A stretch of DNA of 14,063 nt. Origin: an uncultured Sphingomonadaceae bacterium (lineage in GTDB: Bacteria > Pseudomonadota > Alphaproteobacteria > Sphingomonadales > Sphingomonadaceae). The notes beneath the pieces were generated by a model, which did no database searches, was not told where the DNA came from, and was given only the letters and a program-made list of their open reading frames with translations. A program made the position numbers and the translations under genes. Location of the stretch: positions 1 through 14,063 of the forward strand of contig CAMLKX010000020.1 in assembly GCA_946480515.1 (NCBI GenBank), read 5' to 3'. The stretch's first letter is position 1, and each line of letters begins with the position of its first letter. Below are positions 6,946-13,554 of the stretch, in pieces.

Positions 6946-8349
6946 GTGATCAAGTTACCGGTCACGGTTGTGGGTATGCTTGCGCTTTTCGGGGCCTCAG
7001 CGGCGCAAGCGCAGGATCATCACCACCCGGTGGCTACGCAGCCGACGCCCCACCACGAGCACGATCATCCTGGCACTCTCGCGCCAGCCCAGAGCACTGG
7101 GCAGCCCCCGGCGCGGGTCGACCACTCGCATGGCGATCATCAACCCACGCCAGCAGCAGCCCAGCACGAGGGCCACGCGATGGCGACCGGTGCGCTGGGA
7201 TCCTACCCTGTGGATCGGGAGTCTTCCGGGACGTCGTGGCAGCCCGATACGACGGAGCACCTCGGACTGATGACTGCGAGGGGTGACTGGTCGCTGATGG
7301 GGCACGGAGTTCTTAATCTCGTGTATGATCATCAGGGCGGTCGGCGCGGTGACGATCAAGTTTTCGCCAGCGGGATGCTGATGGGTCTGGCTCGCCGGCC
7401 GCTCGGCGCCGGCACCCTGCAAGTGAGGGGCATGCTCAGCCCGGACCCGCTGATGGGCAAGCGCGGCTATCCCCTCCTGCTCGCCAGTGGAGAAACCGCC
7501 GATGGGGTCGAGCATTTGGTCGACCGGCAGCATCCCCACGACTTCTTCATGGAGCTTTCGGCCTCCGTGTCGCAGCCTCTCGGCGACAGAAGCAGCGTCT
7601 TCCTTTACGCTGGTCTACCGGGCGAACCGGCGTTCGGTCCGCCAGCGTTCATGCACCGCGAAGCGATCATGGACTCGCCTGAAGCTCCAATCAGCCATCA
7701 TTGGCTCGACTCGACGCACATTGTGTTCGGGGTCCTGACTGGGGGCGTGGTGCTCGACCGGTTCAAGGTTGAGGTCAGCCGGTTCAACGGCCGTGAACCG
7801 GATCAGCACCGGTGGAACATTGAAACAGGCCCGCTTGATTCAACCGCCTTGCGTGTATCGTGGAACCCCACCCGGTCCTTGTCACTGCAGGGCAGCTGGG
7901 GACATTTCGAGGAGCCGGAGCAGCTTGAGCCGGGTGTCGACCAAAGACGCTGGTCGGCCAGTGTGCTTTATGCCCGCGAGATCGCGGATGGGGTGAAGCT
8001 CGCCGGAACACTGGCGTGGGGCCGGAAGTCGACCGCTCACCATGGGGAACGGCTTCATGACGACGCCTATGTTGCGGAAGCTTCGCTCAAGTCTGGCGGG
8101 TGGACCGGGTTCGCCCGCGGCGAACTTACCGAAAACCGCGAGTTGCTTGAGGTCGACGATCATGGCGAAGGCTTCAAGGTGGGCAAGATCTCGATCGGCG
8201 TTGTGCGTGATTTCCAGCTTATCGAGCATGTTTCAGTCGGAGCGGGCGGGCTAGTGGCGCTCAACTTCGTGCCGGAGATACTGGTTGCTGAATATGGCTC
8301 TCGCCGTCCGCTCGGCACGATGGGATTCCTACGGCTGCGGCTCAACTAA
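6946..8349 (+). CDS. Predicted outer membrane beta-barrel protein with His-rich N-terminal segment
   Basis: From the GTG at 6946 the protein starts MIKLPVTVVGMLALFGASAAQA followed by QDHHHP, a good Sec signal peptide with an AQA-type cleavage site. An in-frame ATG at 6901 would bury this signal behind 15 extra residues and has only a weak ribosome site, whereas GGAG precedes the GTG. The first 60 or so mature residues hold 12 histidines in clusters (DHHHP, HHEHDH, DHSHGDH, QHEGH), which suggests metal binding. The remainder has alternating hydrophobic and polar strands, a HPHDFFMELSAS motif (residues about 195-206) and ends in FLRLRLN, like an outer membrane barrel. Similar proteins are, from memory, often annotated as hypothetical near copper or heavy-metal resistance genes; none of those genes is visible here. 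It is co-transcribed with the next gene. Confidence 0.7.
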   Translation: MIKLPVTVVGMLALFGASAAQAQDHHHPVATQPTPHHEHDHPGTLAPAQSTGQPPARVDHSHGDHQPTPAAAQHEGHAMATGALGSYPVDRESSGTSWQPDTTEHLGLMTARGDWSLMGHGVLNLVYDHQGGRRGDDQVFASGMLMGLARRPLGAGTLQVRGMLSPDPLMGKRGYPLLLASGETADGVEHLVDRQHPHDFFMELSASVSQPLGDRSSVFLYAGLPGEPAFGPPAFMHREAIMDSPEAPISHHWLDSTHIVFGVLTGGVVLDRFKVEVSRFNGREPDQHRWNIETGPLDSTALRVSWNPTRSLSLQGSWGHFEEPEQLEPGVDQRRWSASVLYAREIADGVKLAGTLAWGRKSTAHHGERLHDDAYVAEASLKSGGWTGFARGELTENRELLEVDDHGEGFKVGKISIGVVRDFQLIEHVSVGAGGLVALNFVPEILVAEYGSRRPLGTMGFLRLRLN

Positions 8350-8362
8350 GGAGGATATAATG
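8348..8362 (+). promoter_or_regulatory. Strong ribosome binding site overlapping the preceding stop codon
   Basis: AAGGAGG at 8348-8354 begins inside the TAA stop (8347-8349) of the His-rich membrane protein gene, with 5 nt to the ATG at 8360. This fixes the start of the hydratase-like gene. It argues against an upstream in-frame ATG at 8285 and indicates translational coupling of the two genes. Confidence 0.85.
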
Positions 8363-9232
8363 ACAATAGGACGGTTCCTGTTGGGCTTCATGTTAGTCGC
8401 CACGGCGACCGCCAGCAGTGCCGCAAGCCCCGATCGATGCCGGCCCGATCCGCGGGTTCAACAAGTCGCCCAAGCCTGGTTGAACCGTCATGCACAGAGC
8501 GAATTGCCAATCGCTCCCGACGATGCCGTCTGTTTCAGAAACGAACTGCTTGAGGTGCTGCAGCCGCACCTCGGCAAGATCGTCGGTTATAAGGTTGGAT
8601 TGTTCACAAAGGCCGGACAGGCGCGGTTTGGAGCGTCCGGCCCCAACGTCGGCGTTCTGCATGAGCGGATGATGGTTTCGGCAGAGCAGCCCATTTCTGT
8701 CCGCTACGGCTATGCGCCCTTGATGGAAGCGGATTTCATCCTCGTAGTGAAGGACGCGGGCATCAACTCGGCGTCGACGCCGGAAGAGGTCTTCCGCCAT
8801 TTGCGTGGCTATCGGCCGTTTATGGAGTTGCCCGACAATCAAGTTCCGTACGCCAGGAACATGAAGGTCGGTCAGTTCATTGCCTTGAATGCCAACGCTC
8901 GCCTGGGAACAGTAGGGGCGGAAGTTGCCCTGCCGCAAACTGCTGAGGGAATGCGTGCACTTCGCGACATGACGGTGAAGATGTCGATCAGTGACGGGAA
9001 GGGGGTAACGACGTCGAGCGCGCGAGCGATCGAAACCCTCGGCGATCCTCTGGCGGCGGTTCTATTTGCCAAGAACGCTCTCAATTCGGAGGGGCGGCGG
9101 CTCAAGGTGGGGGATATGATCAGCATCGGGACCATCCTGCCCGCGCGTCCTCCGCGCGCCGGGGAGACGGTTCAGCTTTCCTATCAAGTCTTGGATAAAC
9201 CGTCCGCACTCACCGTTACGTTTGTCGAATGA
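8360..9232 (+). CDS. Exported 2-keto-4-pentenoate hydratase-like protein (MhpD/FAH superfamily)
   Basis: The core matches the MhpD branch of the fumarylacetoacetate hydrolase fold: VGYKVGLFTK (75-84), MEADFILVV (122-130), PFMELPDN (153-160) and GDPLAAVLFAKN (228-239), then LKVGDMISIGTIL (248-260). Family members are normally cytoplasmic and hydrate 2-hydroxy-2,4-dienoates in meta-cleavage pathways using a divalent metal. The expected metal ligands map to E123, D125 and E156, with Asp replacing the more common second Glu. The N terminus MTIGRFLLGFMLVATATASS followed by AAS is a signal peptide, so this copy is probably periplasmic, which is unusual for the family. Of its two cysteines, C27 lies just after the signal. 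No other aromatic-degradation gene is present, so a role in a catabolic pathway is not supported; the substrate is unknown. Its last 49 bp overlap the convergent isomerase gene. Confidence 0.8.
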   Translation: MTIGRFLLGFMLVATATASSAASPDRCRPDPRVQQVAQAWLNRHAQSELPIAPDDAVCFRNELLEVLQPHLGKIVGYKVGLFTKAGQARFGASGPNVGVLHERMMVSAEQPISVRYGYAPLMEADFILVVKDAGINSASTPEEVFRHLRGYRPFMELPDNQVPYARNMKVGQFIALNANARLGTVGAEVALPQTAEGMRALRDMTVKMSISDGKGVTTSSARAIETLGDPLAAVLFAKNALNSEGRRLKVGDMISIGTILPARPPRAGETVQLSYQVLDKPSALTVTFVE

Positions 9233-10032
9233 CCTTCGCCCATCAGCCTGCGTGTGCGCTCCAGCAGGTAGGCCACTCGCTGGGGCGCGGCCATGCGCTC
9301 CGCCAGGCTGAGCGAGGGTACCTCCACGCCGATCGGGACATCGGGTGGCAGCAGCGGGACCAGCGCCGCTAGATCGAACGCGCCGTCGCCAGGCACAGCG
9401 CGGTCCGTAACGGCGGCCTGCGGCCAGTCTGCGGGCGTTTCGACGGCGCCGTCGCTCAGCTGGATGGCCCTGATCTTCACTGCAGGCGCCTTCGCAACCG
9501 CATCCCAACGTTCACCTCCACGGATGACATGGAGCACGTCCAACGTGACTCCGGCATGGTCTCCCGCGAACTCGGCGGCGGCAAGCGCGCTGGAAAAGGT
9601 CGGCCAACTGGACTCGAGATATGGCTCGATAGTGAGCGCCAGGCCGCGCTCGCCGGCATCGGCCGCGAGCTCAGCCAGACGGTCGAAACGGCGCTGTTCG
9701 TCCGCATCGAACGCAAGCGTGCCGCACACTGAAGCGCCCAGCCGCACGGCCAGGTCGAGATTGCGCCGATGGGCGTCCCTGCTCACGTCCGGCGTGACCA
9801 GGAACGGCTCGATCACGTGGATGCTGAGGCCGCTGTCGCTCAGGCGGCGAGCAAAGGCGGCGAACAGCGGCGCATCCGAAATGAGGCTGTAAGGGGCGGC
9901 GTGCGCCACCGGCAGGCTCTCAAGATGGAGGCCGATCGCATCGTAGCCGGTCTTTGCCGCCACATCGATGAAGGTGAGGGGATCAAGTTCCAGAGCACTT
10001 AGCTGTTCCAATGCATAAAGCCGCCGCGTCAT
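9184..10032 (-). CDS. Sugar phosphate isomerase/epimerase-like TIM barrel protein
   Basis: This 282-residue protein belongs to the xylose isomerase-like TIM barrel group (AP endonuclease family 2 fold), whose members isomerise, epimerise or dehydrate sugars and cyclitols. Candidate metal ligands fall on successive strand ends: E136 (LTIEPYLES), D165 with H168 (VTLDVLHVI), D194 (IQLSDG) and E237 (IGVEVPS). R211 in RAVPGDGAFD matches the usual R-x-P-G-x-G turn. There is no signal peptide, so it is cytoplasmic. The ATG at 10032 has AAGGGAG about 9 nt upstream and follows the GH39 stop by 17 nt, so it is the last gene of the operon. The final 16 residues or so lie within the end of the convergent hydratase gene and look like an unstructured tail. 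The exact substrate cannot be read from the sequence. Confidence 0.85.
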   Translation of the reverse strand: MTRRLYALEQLSALELDPLTFIDVAAKTGYDAIGLHLESLPVAHAAPYSLISDAPLFAAFARRLSDSGLSIHVIEPFLVTPDVSRDAHRRNLDLAVRLGASVCGTLAFDADEQRRFDRLAELAADAGERGLALTIEPYLESSWPTFSSALAAAEFAGDHAGVTLDVLHVIRGGERWDAVAKAPAVKIRAIQLSDGAVETPADWPQAAVTDRAVPGDGAFDLAALVPLLPPDVPIGVEVPSLSLAERMAAPQRVAYLLERTRRLMGEGHSTNVTVSADGLSKT

Positions 10033-10049
10033 TCACTTGGCTCCCTTGT

Positions 10050-11555
10050 TCACGAAAGTTCGATCAGGCCGACCCCCTCGGCGGGCAAGTCGAGCGTCAG
10101 CCTGCCGTCAGCACCGAGGCGGCGGGTCTCCGGCGGCGCGAGTTCGGCGGCTGCGCGGATCTGATCAATCTGTGGACGTGTCGGGTATTTGGGCGAACCC
10201 ATTGCTCGCCAGGCCGGGAGGGGCGAACCCCGCTCCATGTCGACATAGCTGATGCGGACACGCTGACCGGCGCTCGCACCCTGCAGCACCACTTCCAGCC
10301 GTTTTCGAGCTCCTGAGACGCTCCGCGGGATGATTTGACCGGGGATGCCGGTGGCTTGTTTAACATCGGCCAGGTTCCAGACCAGGATCGATGCTCCCCG
10401 CTCTGTCCGGGACGCAAGCGCGGGTCCTGACGCCTGGAGGCGCCGCCGCCCAAGCCGGTGCATCAGCTTGTAGGTGTTGAACTGCGGCTTGGCGATGCTC
10501 CGCTGCGCCAGGATGCCGAAGCCGCTATTGCCTTCCTGGATGATGAAATCGGCGGCGTAATTCTCTTCATAGATGCTGCTCATCGTCCAATGCGCCATCG
10601 CGTGACAGTAGGGCAGGCAATTGGTGAGAACATGGGCGATCATGGCCGGGCTATCCGACGACCACTCCGACAGCCACAGCTCCGCGCCCTTGTAGCGGGT
10701 GGCGTCAATTTGCGCTCGCGCATGCGCCATCGCCGCGGGAATCACCTCGTTCTGCGTGTAGGAAGCGGGCCGACCAAAGATGCGCGCCTGATCATCGCCG
10801 GGATAAATGTGGGTTGAAACGAAATCGACCGGCGCATCATTTGCCGCGCAGTAAGCCAGAAACGGCTCGAACCATTGGACTGCTGATGTCGAGGGACCGC
10901 CAACGCGAAGGGCAGGGTCGACTCCCTTAACAGCGAGTGCAGTCGCTTTATATAGCTCGAAATATTGTTGCTGCGTCCCGGCCCAGAACCAGGCGGTCAG
11001 GTCCGGCTCGTTCCACACTTCGAAATACCATTGGCGAACCTCGGCCCGGCCGTAGCGGTCGATCAGATGGCGCACGAAGGCCTGGATGAAGTTCGACCAG
11101 TCGGTGAGCGACTTGGGCGGTGTGACGTTGGCTTTGTACAAGCCGAACGTTTTGGTGCCGCTCGCCAGCCGCTTAGGCATGAAACTCAGCTCGACGAATG
11201 GCTGAACGCCGCGCTCCAGCAGACCATCATAGACTGCATCGACATTCTGGAAATTGGGAGAGCGGCCCATCGTCAGAATGCCCAGTTCGTCGTCGAGAAT
11301 CCCGTGGAACCGGACTCGTTCAAGTCCCGTCTCCCTGCGCATGCGGTCAAGATCCTGGCGCCACGGCTCGCGCATGGTGATCGCCGCCCGGTCGGAACCA
11401 GCGCAGCGAGACCAGATGTGGTCGAGCGGGCCGATTTCCCGTCTGAGGTCGACCTCGACCCGTTCCTGCACGGGTTGAGCGAGCGCCGCGGGGCTCAGCA
11501 TGGATGCGCCGAGCGCAGCCGACCCTGTTTTGATAACGTCGCGCCTGTCGAACAT
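10050..11555 (-). CDS. Tat-exported glycoside hydrolase, GH39 family
   Basis: The domain matches GH39 (beta-xylosidase/alpha-iduronidase clan A). Acid/base E183 lies in YFEVWNEPDL (177-186), the nucleophile is E297 in ELWLSEWSS (292-300), and HIYPGDD (249-255) lies between them. These retaining enzymes remove sugars such as xylose from glycosides. The N terminus MFDRRDVIKTGSAALGASML carries a twin-arginine motif (DRRDVIK) and an ALA-Q cleavage site, so it is folded first and exported to the periplasm. The start at 11555 is chosen because GGAGG lies 5 nt upstream and the Tat signal begins there. An in-frame ATG at 11642 overlaps the upstream stop as ATGA but would put 29 residues ahead of the signal. 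The C-terminal 120 residues form a beta-rich accessory region. It sits between the dehydrogenase and isomerase genes, implying periplasmic glycoside cleavage feeding cytoplasmic sugar conversion. Confidence 0.85.
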   Translation of the reverse strand: MFDRRDVIKTGSAALGASMLSPAALAQPVQERVEVDLRREIGPLDHIWSRCAGSDRAAITMREPWRQDLDRMRRETGLERVRFHGILDDELGILTMGRSPNFQNVDAVYDGLLERGVQPFVELSFMPKRLASGTKTFGLYKANVTPPKSLTDWSNFIQAFVRHLIDRYGRAEVRQWYFEVWNEPDLTAWFWAGTQQQYFELYKATALAVKGVDPALRVGGPSTSAVQWFEPFLAYCAANDAPVDFVSTHIYPGDDQARIFGRPASYTQNEVIPAAMAHARAQIDATRYKGAELWLSEWSSDSPAMIAHVLTNCLPYCHAMAHWTMSSIYEENYAADFIIQEGNSGFGILAQRSIAKPQFNTYKLMHRLGRRRLQASGPALASRTERGASILVWNLADVKQATGIPGQIIPRSVSGARKRLEVVLQGASAGQRVRISYVDMERGSPLPAWRAMGSPKYPTRPQIDQIRAAAELAPPETRRLGADGRLTLDLPAEGVGLIELS

Positions 11556-11638
11556 TTTGTCCTCCCGCTCCTGCAAACTTGGCTTAGCGCAGAGCCGCTG
11601 ACCTGTGAAACCATTCGCGGTTCCGCGGGTCGCCGACT

Positions 11639-12379
11639 TCAATGGATTTTCTGGATCAGCGGCTCGATCCGCAGCGTCACCACGTCCACCCCGGGCGGGC
11701 GGGTGGCGGCGAAGATGATGGCTTCAGCAACTTCCGACGGAGGGAGCAGCTGATACTCGTCCATGAGCCTGGATCGCTGATCGGGGGTGAACGGCTGCAT
11801 CGCTGATCCGATCGCGCCCGGTTCGATCAGCGTGACCCGGATATGTTCGTGCATGAGTTCCTTCCGCAGCGTTTCCGCAAAGAGTGCGACGCCGCCTTTG
11901 GACGCGTTATAGACGCTCTCGCCGACCGCCTTGATGTGCACGCTGATCGACCCGACGAGGATGATCTGGCCGTGGCGGATCCCAGCGGCTCGCATCCTGT
12001 CGATAGCTGCGCGCGTGCAAGCCACGTAGCTGACGAGGTTGGTGTCGATGACATGGCGCCATTCGTCACCCTCCATCTCCATCAGGGGTCCGGAGCCCAC
12101 CCCCGCGCAAGCGACGAGCAGATCGACGCGACCGAGTGTGGCGTCCACCTGCTCGAACAGATGGGCGAGGCCTGCTTTGCCAGACAGGTCGGCCGCGACT
12201 GTCATAGCCTGCCCGGATGCGACGAGTTCCCGATGCAAATCGTCGAGCTCAGACGCGGTCCGGTCGGTCAAGACCAGCCGCGCGCCGAGCTTAGCCATGC
12301 GTGCCGCGACCGCGCTGCCGACACCGCCAGCCGCGCCGGTGATCAGCACGCATCGCCCATCAAGAGTGTTGCCGTGCAT
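11639..12379 (-). CDS. Short-chain dehydrogenase/reductase (classical SDR)
   Basis: This 246-residue cytoplasmic oxidoreductase has the full classical SDR set: cofactor loop TGAAGGVG (14-21), D62 after strand 3 region (AADLS 62-66), CAGVG (91-95) in the NNAG position, catalytic N114, S144, Y157 and K161 (YNASK). D39 at the end of the second strand suggests NAD(H) rather than NADP(H). The C-terminal LRIEPLIQKIH resembles the YdfG-like branch, whose members oxidise hydroxy acids and sugars. The substrate cannot be assigned. It is the first gene of the probable operon with GH39 and the isomerase. The ATG at 12379 has AGGAG upstream at a long 12-nt spacing, and an in-frame TAA just before it excludes an earlier start. 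Confidence 0.9.
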   Translation of the reverse strand: MHGNTLDGRCVLITGAAGGVGSAVAARMAKLGARLVLTDRTASELDDLHRELVASGQAMTVAADLSGKAGLAHLFEQVDATLGRVDLLVACAGVGSGPLMEMEGDEWRHVIDTNLVSYVACTRAAIDRMRAAGIRHGQIILVGSISVHIKAVGESVYNASKGGVALFAETLRKELMHEHIRVTLIEPGAIGSAMQPFTPDQRSRLMDEYQLLPPSEVAEAIIFAATRPPGVDVVTLRIEPLIQKIH

Positions 12380-12432
12380 CCGCCCGCGATTACTCCTGAT
12401 CCTTGGTTCCCGTCCTGGAGATCCCTGCGCCT

Positions 12433-12471
12433 AACGCGTTTCCCATTGTTCGTTTCCGCGATCGTACGAAC
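12433..12471. promoter_or_regulatory. Operator-like inverted repeats upstream of the SDR-GH39-isomerase operon
   Basis: Three dyads lie 54-92 bp upstream of the SDR start: AACGCGTT (12433-12440, perfect palindrome), the arms GTTCGT (12448-12453) and ACGAAC (12466-12471) around 12 nt, and TCGTACGA (12462-12469). A palindrome with a central CG is reminiscent of LacI-family operators, which commonly control sugar operons. No regulator gene adjoins the operon. The sequences are visible; binding is inference. Confidence 0.3.
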
Positions 12472-12506
12472 TTCGTCCGGGGTAAGCGCCGGCGAACATT
12501 CTTCGC

Positions 12507-12542
12507 AAAAAAAGGGGCGGAGGAGTTGGTCTCCTCCGCCCC
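12507..12542 (-). terminator. Intrinsic terminator of the outer membrane barrel gene
   Basis: Read on the minus strand, a perfect 12-bp stem (GGGGCGGAGGAG with CTCCTCCGCCCC, 12514-12542) closes a 5-nt loop and is followed by seven T residues (12507-12513). It lies 24 bp after the barrel gene's stop. It should end that transcript and separate it from the SDR operon downstream on the same strand. Confidence 0.95.
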
Positions 12543-12566
12543 CAAAGGCGTGAATTGCTGAACCGC

Positions 12567-13367
12567 TTATCCGCGCTCAGGCGCCGGTGGCGGTGGCGGC
12601 GGAGTTTCGACAGGCGGCGGTGGCGGCGGCGGCTCAACAGCCGGCGGCGGAGGCGGCGGAGGCGGAGGCGGTGGCGGTGGCGGCGGCGGGGTGAAGTTAT
12701 AGACCAGGCTCGCCAGCACGCTATGGCTACGGAACTTGGTGTCGAGATCCGCGGACAAGTCGCCTTCGCTAACTTCATCGCTGATCTTGGTGCGGAAGTA
12801 GCGATACTTCAGGCCAACGTCGATGCGCGGCGTCACGGCGTAGCGGGCGCCAGCAATCAGCTGCCAGGCGAAGCTGTCGTTGCTGAGATCGAGGTCATCT
12901 GAAAGTTCGTCATCGACCTCGAGGCGCATCGTGCTTTGCGCGATTCCGATGCCTGGACCGGCATAGAAGCTGAAGCCATCCTCATTGCCGAAATCGACCA
13001 GACCGTTCGCCATCAGGGAAACGACTTTGGTTCTTCCGTCGGCGTCGATTTCGATGCTGTCCGATCCGTCGCCGAAGTCGAACGTCTGCTCGTACTCGTC
13101 GTGATTGGCTTTCTTCCAGCTCAGTTCGGCTTCGAGCCGGAACATGCCGAAGTCATAGCCGAAGATGAGGTCAAGATCGACGCCAGTGTTGTGATCGACC
13201 TCGAATTCCGCTTCCGGAGCTTCGGAGTCGTCGAAATCGACATCTATGTCGGAATCCTGCGCGAACAGGGCGCCGCCTTCCACTCCGAGATAAAAGGAAT
13301 TGTCTCTCGCCATCGCGGGCGTAGCGATGGCTGTGGCGGCAACCGCCGCCAGTAAATAACGTCGCAT
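12567..13367 (-). CDS. Outer membrane beta-barrel protein with C-terminal polyproline tail
   Basis: Residues 1-20 (MRRYLLAAVAATAIATPAMA) are a Sec signal peptide. Residues 24-225 form alternating strands and acidic loops typical of an 8-stranded OmpA/OMP_b-brl barrel, ending in SVLASLVYNF, a good beta-signal with terminal Phe at 225. The chain then continues with 16 consecutive prolines (227-242), AVE, 7 prolines, VET, 6 prolines and APERG. In many sphingomonad OmpA proteins a proline-rich linker joins the barrel to a peptidoglycan-binding OmpA C-domain (family knowledge); here the gene stops after the linker and a terminator follows at once. The tail should extend into the periplasm. Loops are very Asp/Glu rich, with several DxD stretches. 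GGAGG precedes the ATG at about 10 nt. Confidence 0.9.
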   Translation of the reverse strand: MRRYLLAAVAATAIATPAMARDNSFYLGVEGGALFAQDSDIDVDFDDSEAPEAEFEVDHNTGVDLDLIFGYDFGMFRLEAELSWKKANHDEYEQTFDFGDGSDSIEIDADGRTKVVSLMANGLVDFGNEDGFSFYAGPGIGIAQSTMRLEVDDELSDDLDLSNDSFAWQLIAGARYAVTPRIDVGLKYRYFRTKISDEVSEGDLSADLDTKFRSHSVLASLVYNFTPPPPPPPPPPPPPPPPAVEPPPPPPPVETPPPPPPAPERG

Positions 13368-13442
13368 TGGATTTCCCCTCCGTTGAAACCGTCAAGTGCG
13401 GCCGTCGTCGTGAATTCACCCCATCGGCCAGCACTCAACCTT

Positions 13443-13471
13443 ATTCTGTTCGAGTGGCTTTGCCAGCACAA
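13443..13471 (-). promoter_or_regulatory. Candidate sigma-70-type promoter for the barrel gene
   Basis: On the minus strand TTGTGC (13466-13471) and CAGAAT (13443-13448) are separated by 17 bp. They match the -35 and -10 consensus at the TTG and at four of six positions respectively. Transcription would start about 70 bp before the ATG at 13367. The motif match is modest. Confidence 0.3.
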
Positions 13472-13516
13472 ACTTCAGCGGCTTCAGGAGCAGCACTGCA
13501 GGGCCACGCCGGGAAA

Positions 13517-13532
13517 TTAACCAGATACTTAC
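13517..13532 (+). promoter_or_regulatory. Possible CtrA-like motif upstream of the cell wall hydrolase gene
   Basis: TTAACCAGATACTTACC has a full TTAACC half-site and a second, imperfect TTACC half-site, resembling the split TTAA-type sites bound by CtrA in alphaproteobacteria. It lies 23 bp before the ATG of a peptidoglycan hydrolase, a type of gene often tied to the cell cycle. The second half-site deviates from consensus spacing. Binding is speculative. Confidence 0.2.
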
Positions 13533-13554
13533 CTTGAAGGGCCATCACCCGCTC

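Noticed and set aside
9293..9892. 199-codon plus-strand Ser/Ala-rich open frame over the isomerase gene
   Set aside because: Low-complexity composition typical of an antisense frame in GC-rich DNA.
10965..11753. 262-codon plus-strand open frame over the GH39 gene
   Set aside because: It is the shadow of the GH39 coding strand; the minus-strand frame carries both catalytic Glu motifs and the Tat signal.
11843..12553. 236-codon plus-strand open frame over the SDR gene and its upstream region
   Set aside because: It is the shadow of a complete SDR with all catalytic residues and runs through the operator region and terminator.
12642..12689. Triplet repeat as a possible phase-variation tract or CRISPR-like repeat
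   Set aside because: The unit is 3 bp, so slippage keeps the frame and cannot switch the gene off. There are no spaced repeats of CRISPR size.
12555..12902. Arg/Trp-rich open frames over the polyproline-coding repeat, both strands
   Set aside because: They result from reading the GGC/GGA-type triplet repeat in other frames. The barrel protein explains the sequence.
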